DNA of 64,000 bases from NCBI GenBank assembly GCA_963691705.1, contig OY829545.1:14521569-14585568 (forward strand), in the 5' to 3' direction. The DNA is from Viola odorata. Lineage: Eukaryota; Streptophyta; Magnoliopsida; Malpighiales; Violaceae. Positions 50,690 through 62,340 of the stretch are shown here, piece after piece (position 1 is the stretch's first letter; every line of letters begins with the position of its first letter). Position numbers and translations under genes: made by a program. The notes under the pieces are model-generated. The model did no database searches. It saw only the letters and a program-made list of their open reading frames with translations, and had not been told where the DNA came from.

Positions 50690-51733
50690 TTAAAGGACCA
50701 ATACAACAATTTCAAGGCACTTGCCAAGAATGCTCGTGACCTTGTTATCGTCATTGATCAATGGAGCTTTACCAACGAACATATCCTTACATGTAGAGAT
50801 ACTGGATATTGCAGCATGAAGCGCATTCTTTACGCTAGCGATGTTATGAGCTTTTAGATTGGTGATGGCGCTTTGGAGGTAAGACTCAGTTTGACCGTAA
50901 ATAGTCTCATACTTCACAAGGGCAGCGAGAAGCTCTTGATCTTTAGTTTTAGCCTTCAGTTTCATGATTTTGTCAAGAGTAGAAATTGCTTGTCTTATAG
51001 CAACATTTATTGCCATTTCAAGCACGGAGTTTGGATCAATTTTGCCACCACCGATAAATTGAGATGTGCAACCATCAAAGTCGCATATCTCCTTGACATA
51101 CTTGTCAAGATTAAGTCTTTGGTTCGAGGATGAGTTGCGGCTAGCAGAGGTAGAGCATGACCTTGCGGATGAGTTATGGCCAGGTGATTCTTCATCCGAT
51201 GGGATCATTGCAGCAATTTCAATGCACTTCTCAATGAGGATGGTGACCTTTTTATCGTCGTGAGCAAATGGATTCTGACCAATGAACACTTCATTACATG
51301 AAGAGATACCGGATCTTGCAGCATCAAGTGCAGTATTTACGCTACCAATCTCGTGGACATTAAGGTTCGTGGTGATGGCACGCTGGAGGTAAGATATGGC
51401 TTGGTTGTAAATAGTCTCATATTTGTTGAGGCTAGTGACAAGCTCCTGATCTTCACATTTCGCCTTCAGCTTCATGGCTTTCTCAAGGGCCGAATTTGCA
51501 CGTCCCGTTGCGATCGCTATTGCCATTTTAAGTATAGATGCTGTACTAGTATCTTCACCACTACTAAATTGAGATGCACAATTTCCATCGAAATCGCACA
51601 TCTCCTTGGCATATTGATCAAGGTTAGGGTTTGAATTTGGAGTCGTAGCGTTAATAAGTTGTGGAGAAATGAGGAGTAAAAGAGTAAAGGATGATACAAT
51701 AAGTATTTCCTTTTGATTATGATTAGCCTCCAT
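50690..51733 (-). CDS. secreted protein with two tandem PMEI/invertase-inhibitor-like domains
   Basis: This intronless gene encodes 347 residues from the ATG at 51733. Residues 1-29 form a signal peptide with core LIVSSFTLLLLISPQ. Domain 1 (about 38-180) begins LDQYAKEMCDFDG; domain 2 (206-347) begins LDKYVKEICDFDG. They align along their length: KLKAKCEDQELV/KLKAKTKDQELL, KYETIYNQAISYLQRAI/KYETIYGQTESYLQSAI, SCNEVFIGQNPF/TCKDMFVGKAPL and LIEKCIEI/LGKCLEI. A Ser/Asn-rich linker joins them. The helical pattern is that of plant invertase/pectin-methylesterase inhibitor-like proteins, which normally have a single domain of about 150-180 residues with four conserved Cys. The duplication is unusual and the Cys pattern is not canonical, so target enzyme inhibition is uncertain. 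Confidence 0.78.
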   Translation of the reverse strand: MEANHNQKEILIVSSFTLLLLISPQLINATTPNSNPNLDQYAKEMCDFDGNCASQFSSGEDTSTASILKMAIAIATGRANSALEKAMKLKAKCEDQELVTSLNKYETIYNQAISYLQRAITTNLNVHEIGSVNTALDAARSGISSCNEVFIGQNPFAHDDKKVTILIEKCIEIAAMIPSDEESPGHNSSARSCSTSASRNSSSNQRLNLDKYVKEICDFDGCTSQFIGGGKIDPNSVLEMAINVAIRQAISTLDKIMKLKAKTKDQELLAALVKYETIYGQTESYLQSAITNLKAHNIASVKNALHAAISSISTCKDMFVGKAPLINDDNKVTSILGKCLEIVVLVL

Positions 51734-54151
51734 TTTTTTTTCTTTGGCCTTTTGATATATTGCACTGAGAAGAAAGAAAGGAAGAGAAAGAATTAACAGC
51801 AAAAAAAATTGAAAACTCGTTCCACTATTTATGCCATGTTTAGAATTTAGAAATCCTAAACAATAGGATTACATGAGAAATATAGCCAATAAAGAAATTT
51901 TCCATTCTTTTAAGTGAAAAATTAAGCTCACTATTTTACAGGAAATGTCATTGAGTTAAAAATCCTTTGATCATTAACTTCGTTTTTTAAGGAGGGGTTG
52001 TTTGACTTCGTTTTTGAGATTTTTTAGTATTTTTGGCCTCTCGTCCATACAAGTGGCACCAATTTTATATACTCCTTCTAAACTAAAAACTCTATTTCAA
52101 TTTTGAGGCTCACAATTTATGTAGTTTCGATAATAAATCTCAATTTATCGAGAGAAAAAATTCAATTTCAGTATTTTAAGAGGTAAAAATCATCTTATCT
52201 CGATTAATCTATATTATTTATATCGATCCTAAAAGCAAGTAATTTGACATAAAAAAAACTCCTTGGATTGAGGCTGGCCATGGAATGGATTGGTAACTTT
52301 GGTAAGAGGTTAGGATTAATTTCAATACTAGAAATAAAAAATAATATTCTCACCTTTACTTATAAAAATAATAATATTAATAATGGCGTGTATTGGTGTC
52401 GTGGAAGCAAAGACCATTAACGATATATAAGGAAAGGCCCATGCTTTTGGAGGTTTGCGGTAAGATGACTGGGCTTTTACTTGATTTTGGGGCTTTGAGG
52501 CCCATGCTTATGAGAGAGAAACTATCGTAAAAATCAAAATAAAAATTGAAATAAACAATGAAAATAAAACTCGAGTCTTGTGTAGGCATTTCATCATACT
52601 ACGTTATACAAAATTAGTTTAATGTTAGCATGTTATAAAAAAAATATAATATATTATAAATTATTAAAATAAATGGATATATGTTACAATATTAATATGA
52701 ACTATCTGAAATGAAACAGCCAATATTAATAATAACACTAGGGCCACGATTAACACCGGGAAACACTATGAAAATAAACGTAGAAAAATTCTCAAATTAG
52801 AACTACACCCATTAATAAAATGATTCCGCTCTATGAAAATTGGACTAAAAATACATAATCGATACGAATTGTTTTGACATTTTTGTATTTGTCAGCTCCT
52901 AATAATAATAGACTTTTAATTCACATTTTAGAAACACTTTACCTAAATTTTAATATAGTTCATATACTTAGAAAACAGAATGAGCAGATTGGTCTGCAAA
53001 AGACATTAAATTAATATAAAGCACAGAGTGGGCAAGTTTCTTTCTTGCCTAATGAGAAGAATGTATCTGCCTAATAATTTCTAATTTCAATTAATCACAA
53101 CTCTTAATTTGTTTCCTGATTAATTAACTCTAATCTGCCTTAATTATCCCTCTTTAATTACTTGATCTAATATAATTTCATTTGAATGTGTAGAAAGCAA
53201 AACGACCATGAACGTGGGATGTTTTCGTGGATCCATGCTTTTGGTGATTACTCACATGCAAAAACTTAGTGCTGGCTACTAAAATTAAGCATGCTACTTT
53301 CCTAATTCCCATGAATATTTTACGAGAAGTAGAAAAAAATATTGTTAATTATGAAACGATTCTTATTGGGAAATAGGTAAAGGCCTCAACTTGGTGAAGG
53401 TCCTTTTCCGAGTGATGGTGCAAATCCCACTTGGACCACCAAAACCATTCCTGCCAACTGCTACCTGCGAATTACTGTTGCAATCCCTTATGGGCAATAA
53501 CTCGTTACTCGTTACTCGTTACAAAACTAAGTGCAAAATAAACGCAAGAAATAAAACACTCAAAATATCTTTTTAGAGATTTAAATGGAGATGGAAGAAG
53601 AGGGACAGATATCTTTAGTGGTGGAAAGGAGGCATGCGTATGCTCAAGCTCGGCTCCGGTGTTCAGGTTTGAATCTGATGTGGTCCAAATTCGACAGCAA
53701 AATGATGATTGGTGTGTTGAATAAATAAATAAATTATAGATAAGTCAGCTGGGGCAGGCCACAATAATTGGATTCTCTTAGACATATTTGATGGACAGAT
53801 GCCAATGGTGTACTGGAAGTTTAAATAATAATAATAATAACTGGGCTTTGGACTAGAAGCCTCTAGATAAATCTTTTCCGTCCAAATTCTGTAGGCCCAC
53901 TTTTCATGGGCCATAATACTGATTCGACCCAATCCGGCGTGTAAGAATGATAGGCCACTATTTCTCTAAGGAGGGGCTACTTTCGTCCATTAAGAAATGA
54001 AATACTTTTTTTGAGTCTCTAAATATTTTGTCCATGAACTTCTTTCAAGTATTATCGAATCTTAAACAACAATGATACTTTTCATCGCGATTTTTTTTTT
54101 ATGTTTTAAACTCGAATTCATAATTTAATTTGAGAATGAATAAATATCTTA
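51734..54151. other. AT-rich spacer
   Basis: No gene was recognised. Simple repeats are ACTCGTT x3 (53499-53521) and AAT x6 (53824-53841). Confidence 0.45.
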
Positions 54152-54384
54152 CTCCCTCCGGATTATATTAAATGACGCCCGCACTGTAGATACGCATATC
54201 GAGGATGTCGGATGACGCACTATTTGACCCCAAAAAATTCCGTACTTTTTTTTGAACGTACATTAATCCTTAACGTACGTCCGAGAAAAAATTCGGGGCA
54301 AAATTGTCTCAAATAGTGAGTCATCCGACCTCCTCAATATGCGTGCACAAATAGTAAAAGTCGTTTAATAAAAGACGGAGGGAG
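54152..54384. mobile_element. Stowaway MITE with long inverted arms
   Basis: This 233-bp element has termini CTCCCTCCGGATTATATTAA and, read inward, CTCCCTCCGTCTTTTATTAA, flanked by TA (54150-54151, 54385-54386). The arms pair nearly to the centre: GGATGTCGGATGACGCACTA against its counterpart TAGTGAGTCATCCGACCTCC, and TTCGGGGCAAAAT-type sequence opposite ACCCCAAAAAATTCCG. It lies about 600-830 bp upstream of the PP2C start codon. Confidence 0.9.
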
Positions 54385-54635
54385 TATCATTTATGCCACC
54401 GAATAATATTGGGAATTAAAAAAGCATCTGCGTAAGCAATGTGAACACAAGCCCAAAGCCCGCCACCAACGAATCTCGTCGGCTCACACACCATCGCCAC
54501 AAATCCCCAATTGTACCTTCCTTTTTTCTCCTTCCGTAAAGGTCAACGAGACAGCTCAATGTATGGAAGGTACAGTAAGGAGGGTTTGGTCATTACACAC
54601 GTAAAAATACCAACACCTCCACGAACAAACAAGAG

Positions 54636-54761
54636 CACGCGTCAGCCTAAACACGGTCACGTGTCAGGCAAGCTAAGCGTTTTCCCCTTTCTCATCACTT
54701 GCGTGTGTAATCCAACGGTCAGCATAACTCAAATCATATGGTTTATAAACTCACACGTGTC
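54636..54761 (+). promoter_or_regulatory. ABRE/G-box cluster upstream of PP2C
   Basis: Two ACGTGTC motifs, 54659-54665 and 54755-54761, each overlap a CACGTG G-box (54658-54663, 54754-54759). They lie about 220-325 bp before the ATG. An ACGCGTCAG string near 54638 resembles a coupling element. Paired ABREs, or an ABRE with a coupling element, are bound by ABF/AREB bZIP factors and commonly give abscisic acid or drought induction. The motifs are seen directly; induction is inferred. Confidence 0.55.
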
Positions 54762-54974
54762 CACCAACCGACCCACTATTACCTGCAACCACCGGTTACC
54801 GGTCTCCTTTAAAAGAACTTCAAACCCCAACTGCCTCAAACTTTGATCACTTCAGCCAAACCAGAAAAAGAAAAGAAAAAAAACTAAACTCCGAGAGAAT
54901 TTTCAATTTTAAATATTTAAAAAGATCCCTGTTGTTGTTGTTGTTCTTATTATTCGATTTTCTGTTTGTGGTAA

Positions 54975-55082
54975 ATGAAAAATGGTGGCGGGAGCAGAGA
55001 TTGTGTGCGAGCAGATCGTGAGCGTGATGGATATCAAATCGACGGTGGAGAAGATAGCTGTGGATGCAAGTATGGAGTCTAG
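54975..55082 (+). promoter_or_regulatory. overlapping uORF at PP2C start (35 codons)
   Basis: An ATG at 54975 (GTAAATGAA) opens a 35-residue frame that runs past the PP2C start at 54982 and stops at TAG 55080-55082. The PP2C ATG (AAAAATGGT) has better context, so leaky scanning could serve it. Overlap prevents reinitiation at the main ATG, so use of the uORF would lower PP2C output. Confidence 0.5.
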
Positions 55083-56745
55083 TGTCAAGCAGTTTGTTCC
55101 GACTATTCGGTCCGGGAGCTTTGCGGATATCGGGCCGAGGAGGTATATGGAAGATGAGCACATCAAGGTCGACGATTTAGCAGTCCAGTTGGGTTCTCTG
55201 TTCAATTTGCCTTCGCCGAGTGCTTTTTATGGGGTGAGTGAGGATTAATTTCCTGTGATCGAATTTTTTGTTTCTGGTTTGTGGGTTTTTTTGGGTTGAA
55301 TTTAAGATGTGGGTTTTTGTTGTTGATAGGTTTTTGATGGGCATGGAGGGCCTGAAGCTGCGGCGTTTTTAAGGAAGAACGTGATGAGGTTGTTTTTTGA
55401 AGATGTGAAGTTCCCGCAGACGTCGGAGGTTGATAATCTTTTCTTAGAAGAGGTTGAGAGTTCTTTGCGGAAAGCATATCTGATGGCTGACTTGGCCTTG
55501 GCCGATGATGGTACTGTCAGCAGTTCTTCTGGGACTACTGTTCTTACTGCTCTCGTTTTTGGAAGGTATCTTCTTGTTCCTGGCCTTGGCCCTTAATTAA
55601 GAAACGCCCTGTTTAAGTTTAAGTTTGTTGGAAAGTTTATTATCTTTGCTGCAGATATGTGATTTTGTTAAAGTTATAGGAATATGGTTTTTGATGTTCT
55701 GCAACGTGGTTAATTTCATTCATCTGATCATGTGGAGTGGGATTTTCATAATTTGTGCTAATTTCTGATGAGCTAATTGTACATCTAAGTATTACTTTCA
55801 AGCAGGATTAGCAACTGATTATGGATTGATGATTTATGATTAACTGTCTTGTCCATCAACTGTTTTTATGCATCAATGAACTACTTGGAGTTGGAGGTCC
55901 AAATATAATAGATTAACTGTAGAAAGATAAAGAACTTCAAGGGTCTTTGTACAAAATCTAAAAAATTAGGGGGCAGATATAATAAATAAGAAAAATGGAA
56001 ACTTTAAGTACTGTTGTGGACAAGTTCAAAATTTGTGTGGTGTCATGGGACGATGTTCTGTCCCTGTGAATCAAGAAGAAATAACTTGACAAATTCCTTC
56101 TACAAGTTGCTTGATATTGGTAACTTTTATTTGCTTTTTGGGCGTTGTACATGCTTATGATTGATGCGATGCTTTTCCAGATTGTTAATGGTAGCCAATG
56201 CTGGTGATTGCCGGGCAGTTCTATGCCGTAAAGGAGAGGCAGTAGACATGTCTCAAGACCATAGGCCTATTTATCCACCAGAGAGGAGGCGAGTTGAGGA
56301 GCTTGGTGGTTACATCGACGATGGTTATCTCAATGGTGTTTTATCAGTTTCAAGGGCTCTTGGGGATTGGGACATGAAACTCCCCCGCGGTTCACCTTCA
56401 CCTCTTATTGCAGAGCCAGAGTTCAGGCAAGTAGTCCTAACAGAGGATGATGAGTTCCTCATAATTGGTTGTGATGGAATCTGGGATGTTATGTCTAGTC
56501 AGCATGCTGTCAGCATTGTACGCCGTTCACTGCGGCGGCATGATGACCCAGATCAGTGTGCTAGAGACCTTGTCATGGAGGCCTTACGGCACAACACCTT
56601 CGACAATCTCACGGTTATTATCGTCTGCTTCTCTGCCCTTGACTACAGAGAAGCATCACCGGCCAGGCAGCGCAAGCAAAAATGTTGTAGCCTCTCTGCA
56701 GAGGCGTTGTGCAGTTTGAGGAGCTTGTTGGATGCCAACAGTTGA
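54982..56745 (+). CDS. Protein phosphatase 2C (PPM family; DBP1/PP2C22/27-like)
   Basis: This is a metal-dependent Ser/Thr phosphatase. Three exons, 54982-55233, 55330-55565 and 56181-56745, are GT-AG and in frame, giving 350 residues. PP2C motifs in order: [10 protein letters not shown] (MED 56-58), VFDGHGG 85-91 (metal-binding Asp87), [21 protein letters not shown] 167-177, [19 protein letters not shown] (metal Asp261) and [12 protein letters not shown] (Asp304, Asn305). The N-terminal extension is short with no transmembrane segment or kinase-interaction motif, so it is probably cytosolic or nuclear. It does not show the Trp lock of clade-A ABA co-receptors. Upstream ABRE-like motifs suggest ABA-linked expression. 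All catalytic residues are present. Confidence 0.95.
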
Positions 56746-57150
56746 ATGTAAGATAAATTATGCAGTATTTGATGGGGATTATCTTTGCCAGTAGGACTAA
56801 AACTGTTTGTGGCTGCTTCAGTTCGATGACTAAAAAGCAGCCAACAGTTTTGCCGGTGTTGATTTTTCAGACAGCACGCCAGGGGTTTGGGTGTACATAG
56901 TATTGGTGGATGCTGGTGTTGTAAAGGATGATGATTCATGTTGTACCATAATTCGATTCGATTAATAAGGATGATCATATCCGTTTATGTTGTTGCACTA
57001 TTGATGTATTTCTTTCAATTGGTAACAGATGTGTATAATTGAATAAAGTAACTTCATTTATTATGTCATCTTTCTTTCTTGCAACTAATTGGCTACTTTA
57101 CCTAAGGGCTAAAGATCTTCTCCTAAGGCAAATGTGGTTGATTATAAGGA
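56746..57150. other. PP2C 3' UTR and spacer
   Basis: Probable 3' UTR of the phosphatase, with AATAAGG (56962) and AATAAAG (57042) as polyadenylation-signal candidates, followed by spacer. No gene seen. Confidence 0.5.
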
Positions 57151-57832
57151 GTAGTTTCTTGGTTTCAGATTTAGTAGCTTAGTTCTTCTATTGTGCTGCC
57201 TGTTACACCTTTTTTCATCGTTTCTCCTCCACGCATCGGGAATGATCGGGTTATGAAATTTCTTAAGACTTGAACTTGAGATCTAAGTTATTCGACCTAC
57301 GACTTATTATTCGACCATGATCAACGTTGGCAGTCATTCTGTTATTACCAGAGTAACTCCTTCCTCCACTCTTTTGAATCTGTTAACGAAAACTATCCTG
57401 ATTCCAAAAGGAAAACCCGAGGCTGTGTTGCAATTGCAACTACATGAAGCATCTGTTAGCAACCGAGCGCGTTGTGCCGAGAACTAGTGCTTAACTCTTA
57501 CGCTGCTTCACCCATGTCCATGGAATTGCTCTCTCTTGAGCTCTCATTTAACTCTTTCTTAGTAAGCTTTGTCAGCAAACAATCTACCATCTGTTAGCAA
57601 TTTGTGGAAATAAGTTTAAAACCAAAATGTGTTGAGTATAATTGGTAATAGATAAGCAGGAAAAACATGTTCTTGTACTCCGACACTATTAGTCAGACAA
57701 TGCAGTCGTCGCTCGTAACATCGAAAAAGTCTGTGTGAAGTAGATGCAGCAAGTTTAAGAATCCTACTCTGAAATTTTTTAGACAGACTAGACAGTTACT
57801 GAACATGCAGTTTGAGAAAAATGGCAGAGCAC

Positions 57833-59327
57833 CTAATACTTTTTTGCTACTTCTGGAAATCTTTCCAAGCCACCTTTGAGTAGGCTCTCGAGAGAAGGTT
57901 TCAGCGTCTGAAATGAGAAAGGGAAACTGAAGTAAAACTTTATGCTTTTCCGCATCACATTGTAAGTAATGACGGTTTCCGTTCCAAGTATCGAATAACA
58001 ACAAAGTCAGTCTAGGTATGCTTACTGATGCAAATGGAGTCAAGAGCTGAGGAACTTCAAATGAAACGGTAAGCTGGAAATGGAAAGGGAAAACACAATG
58101 ATATATAAGAAACTAACCGAAGAATAAATCGTTCAATACAGAAGAAATGAACATGACTACAACAAAAACAAACAATACAGGTGACACATTAAGGTGCATG
58201 CTGGAGTAGGAGCCTTACCTCTACTACACATGATGCAGGACCTTTAGGGAAGAATCGAACAGCACCTCTGCCCACGATAGAACTTGTTTAATCAAAATAT
58301 TCGGTAGTAAATGCATGCAAAATCAAAAGAGAACAACTCGGACGTGGACAAGACGACAATGCTGAAAACTGTAAGAGTGTGTGCCGCTAATACGAAGATG
58401 TTGCCGATACAACTGAAAGATGCTAGCTAGTATTCAGTAAGCAACCTAAATCACATTTGTCAATACACTCTACTATTCAGCCTGTCCAGATCATTTTCTG
58501 TTACACAACTTTTTTGTTGGCCATCACAAAATCCTCAGAGAATGCAACTAATGAGTGTGTTTTTGATGGTTAAGTTTGCTTGTCATATCGAAATTGATAC
58601 CTGACTTTCCCATTACCTTACCTGTTGGGAAGACCTTCCAGTGATCTCCAGTGAATTTTCTGATTAGGAATTGGCTGCAACACCTCATTCGCAATAAACA
58701 AATCAAAACATTAGGTGACAGCCAACAAGAAGTTTTCTAAAAACTGATGATCACCAACCTGCATATTTCGAGTAAGCCAAGAGTATTCAATCTCATGACC
58801 AAATGCAGTATATTTCAGAGACCATCTTGATAAGTCAGGCTTCCCTTCCACTATCTATTAAACAAATGACTACATTTCAAGCTGCCATACACAAAGATGG
58901 ATTCAATAATACAAATCTATATAATTAAGTTGTGCATTGAAATTCAATAAAGATCGATTCTTGCATACCTTTACAGAAGAAATTAATGGCATCCAACGAG
59001 GAATTATTTCACGATCGGAATAAACCTTGTAAGCAACAGCAACAGGGACATCAATTTCCATCTTAACCCTGCATTAACACTTCAATTAAAGGGAGACCCT
59101 TTTCAACAAAAGTTCAAAAAATGAAGCAACCAATAACAAATTTACCTGCAATCCTGCCATTCCATGACAATTGGAGAAAAGGGTTTCGGCCGAGAGCGAT
59201 AATATTGTCTTCTTAGCTTGTTTGGTTTATTATATTGGAGTTTAAACAAGATTTCATTAGCAGTTCTGAAATTTGCAGTCGGAAAATGGCGCGGAGTTGG
59301 AGTAAAAGCAATGGCGGCTAACGACAT
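57833..59327 (-). CDS. SRPBCC/polyketide-cyclase-like lipid-transport protein, copy 1 (plastid-targeted?)
   Basis: Seven exons on minus: 59146-59327, 58969-59068, 58759-58854, 58622-58674, 58219-58267, 58026-58073, 57833-57907. All are GT-AG and in frame, giving 200 residues. The ATG at 59327 starts a Ser/Arg/Pro-bearing, acid-poor leader (MSLAAIAFTPTPRHFPTANF) consistent with a plastid transit peptide. The domain (from about 53) reads VMEWQDCRVKMEIDVPVAVAY, then YSDREIIPRWMPLISSVK, YTAFGHEIEYSW and GAVRFFPKGPASC, and ends LERFPEVAKKY. This is the plant polyketide cyclase/dehydrase and lipid transport (START-like) family shared with cyanobacteria. The ligand and function are not established. 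A second copy follows at 60237-62223. The gene appears intact. Confidence 0.88.
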
Positions 59328-60236
59328 GGTCAACGGTTTTCTGTTTTTTGGTTCGTAGAGGGAAGGAAAGATGGACACTTTTAGTAGTTGGAAGTTGGAA
59401 GAAGAAGCACTAGATCCACACAAAAGGAAAATGCCAGCCACTGTGTGTCATGTTTGTTTCTCCGCCTTCGTTAAAAAAAAAAAAAAAGGTTTTGTTTCTC
59501 TCCGCCTCCGAAATATGAAATTTTATTGGCGTTCAGATTTAGTAACTTAGTTTGTTAGTATCTTATTTGCTGGGTAGTTAGCTTGCTGCTACTCCTAAAA
59601 TTTCCTGCCTGTTACTTCTTTTCCTTGTCTTATCCTTCCGATTTCCTCTTTATGAGTTCGAGCATTATCGAGCTCTGGACTAGGCTCAGACATGAGTTTT
59701 GTTTAAACTACCACTCATACTGAACCTACCACCACAATTAATATTAACAGTCATTTCGTTATTACCGGAGCAACCCCGTCCTCAACTCTTTTGAATCTTT
59801 TGACAACTTCCCTGATTCCAATAGCTTGTCTATTGCAACAACTGTATGCCATTTATTCATGCTTCACTCATTTCCATAGAATTGCTCTTTTTCGGCAAAC
59901 AATCTACCATGGCTGTTGTAAAACCGTCTGTTTAGCAATTTCTAGAAAGAAGCTTTAAAAGCAAAAGGTGTTGGATACAATTGGTAATAAATCAGTAGGA
60001 AAAGATAATCCTGTATTCCGGCACCATTAGCCAGAGAACACAGTCATTCACAACATTGAAAACGTTGTGTACAATCACCGGCCGCAGCATGAGTTCTCTT
60101 TGCCAATTTGAGAGTGTAGGAAGTTTGAGGATCCTGCACGGTAGACACATGCGAGTTTTGAGGATCATACTCCCAAAAATTGAAGACGACATTGTGTAGA
60201 GTCACTGAGCATGCAGTTTGAGAACAATGGAAGTAC

Positions 60237-62223
60237 CTAATAGTTTTTTGCAACTTCTGCAAATCTTTCTAGGCCACTTCTAAGTAAGCTCTCAAGAAAA
60301 GGTTTCAGCGCCTGAAATGAGAGGGAAATTGAAGTAAGACTTACTAACTTACTGCATTTTCGCATCACATTGTAAGTAATGACGAATTCCATTCTGTGTA
60401 TCCAATAACAACAAATCCAATCTAAATATGCTTACTGATGCCACTGGGTTCAGGAGTTGAGGAACTTCATATGAGACAGTAAGCTGAAAAGGAAAAATAC
60501 AAACGTAAGAAACGAAGTGAGGCATAAATCGTTGTGATAAGAGAAAAAAATTTGGATCGGAATTTTGTTTTGTTTCTTTCCATTATGTTGTTCCACTAAT
60601 TCTTCTCACAAGCCAACAAATGGAAGAACAAATGGATTCCCTTTTACTGAAGCAACAGAGGGATAAACACATATACTTCTACAAAAAGTTAACCGCTTCA
60701 GTAATGAATGAACATGATTTCTACAAAAACGATACAGGGAAAACATAACGTGTAGGAGCCTTACTTCTACTACACATGATTTGGGACCTTTAGGGAAGAA
60801 TCGAACAGCACCTCTGCCACAAAATAACTTGTTTAATCAAAATTTTCTGTAATGCATACAAAATCAGAAACATATGTATAAATGGTTAAAGGCATGTGCA
60901 ATACAGCGTTACCCTACTTTCCCACGATATGAATCCAGCAGGATAATACGACAATGCTGAAAACTGTAAGAGAATGTGCGGCCAATATGAAAATTTTGGC
61001 TAAACAAGTGAAAGATGCTCTATACCATACATCGAAGGAAAGACTCATGCATGTACATAATCAGCCTCGAAAATTAACTATAGACTAGTCAAACACATCA
61101 ATGCTAACTGGAGGATTTCATTATTTCTAGCTATTACCTAATATACTGGCTGTGACAGGAATTCTCACCCAGTAAATTGGAACGAAGACATGTACTTTTA
61201 TAACATGTAAAAGAGAAGCCAATTTGATAAAATGACACGACACTAAGAAAACTATATCATATTTGTCAACAAACTCTACTATTCAATATTGTGCAAGGTA
61301 TTTTCTGTTATACAACTTTATTGTTAGCCATCACAAAATCCCCAGAGAATGCAACTAATGAGTGTGTTTTTTATGGCTAAACTCACTCGTCATATCAAAA
61401 CCGATACCTGATTTTTCCCATTACCTGTTGGGAAGACCTTCCAGTGATCTCCAATGAATTTTCTGATTAGGAATTGGCTGCAAGAATGCATTTGCAGGAA
61501 ACAAATTATGTGATTATGTAACAGAAAAAAAAGGAGATGTTATGTAAAATCTGATAATCACCTACGTGCATATTTCTAGCAAGCCAAGAGTATTCAATGT
61601 CTTGACCAAATGCATTGTATTTCAGAGACCATCTTGACAAGTCAGGCTTCCCTTCCACTATCTATTAAATAGCACAACACACACTCATAAATAACCACAT
61701 TTCAAGCTGCCATACACAAAAATGGATTCCAAATACAAACCCATAATTAAGTTTTGTATTGAAATTCAGTAAAGATTGATTCTTGCATACCTTTACAGAA
61801 GAAATGAATGGCATCCAACGAGGAATTGTTTCACGATCAGAATAAACCTTGTAAGCAACAGAAACAGGGACATCAATCTCCATCTTAACCCTGCATTATC
61901 ACTTCAATTTGGTGACAACTGACAACCCCTTTTGATTAAAGGGAAAGACCCTTTTCGACAAAAGTAAAAAAAAGAAGCAACCGATAAGAAGTTTACATGC
62001 AATCCTGCCACTCCATGACAATTGGAGAGATGGGTTTTGGCCGAGAGCGATAATATGGACTTCTTAGCTTGTTGGGTTTATTTAATTGGAATTTAAACAA
62101 GATTTCATTAGCAGAAGAAGCGATTTGGCAAGTGGGTCCGTGGGTAAAGAGGAAAGCAGTTCGGAATTTTGCAGTGGGCAAATGGCGGGGATTTGGAGTA
62201 AAAGCATTGGCGGCTAACGACAT
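60237..62223 (-). CDS. SRPBCC/polyketide-cyclase-like lipid-transport protein, copy 2
   Basis: Seven exons matching copy 1 one to one: 61997-62223, 61791-61890, 61566-61661, 61425-61477, 60765-60813, 60436-60483, 60237-60311. All are in frame, giving 215 residues from the ATG at 62223. Exons 2-7 have the same lengths as in copy 1 (100, 96, 53, 49, 48, 75), so selection has kept the frame. Exon 1 is 45 bp longer, adding FLFTHGPTCQIASS-like residues in the transit-peptide region. Two splice-border codons differ (exon 1 ends TGC AT, giving Met for Arg; exon 3 ends ATG CAC, giving His for Gln). Other changes include PKGPKSC for PKGPASC, LNPVAS for LTPFAS and VAKNY for VAKKY. It is probably functional and may differ in ligand or import. 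Confidence 0.87.
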
Positions 62224-62340
62224 GGTCAACGGTTTTCTGTGATTGGTCGTAGAGGGAAGGAAAGATGGATACTGTTAGTAGTTAGAAGTTTGAAGAAGAA
62301 GAAGCACCAGATCCACAAAAGGCCAGCCAAAGTGTATCAT

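Larger units (their letters stand above)
57150..62340 (-). repeat. tandem segmental duplication holding the cyclase-like gene pair
   Basis: The unit at about 57150-59460 is repeated at about 59530-62340. Besides the exons, downstream flanks match (for example GTTATTACCAGAGTAACTCC against GTTATTACCGGAGCAACCCC, and CACTCTTTTGAATCT against CAACTCTTTTGAATCT), as do introns. The second unit is longer, mostly through extra intron sequence between exons 4 and 5 and extra bases in exon 1. The duplicated block spans a whole gene plus flank, so a DNA-level tandem duplication is indicated. Confidence 0.85.

Noticed and set aside
51007..51765. Alternate frames within the PMEI-like gene
   Set aside because: They are out of frame with the signal peptide and both domains; shadows only.
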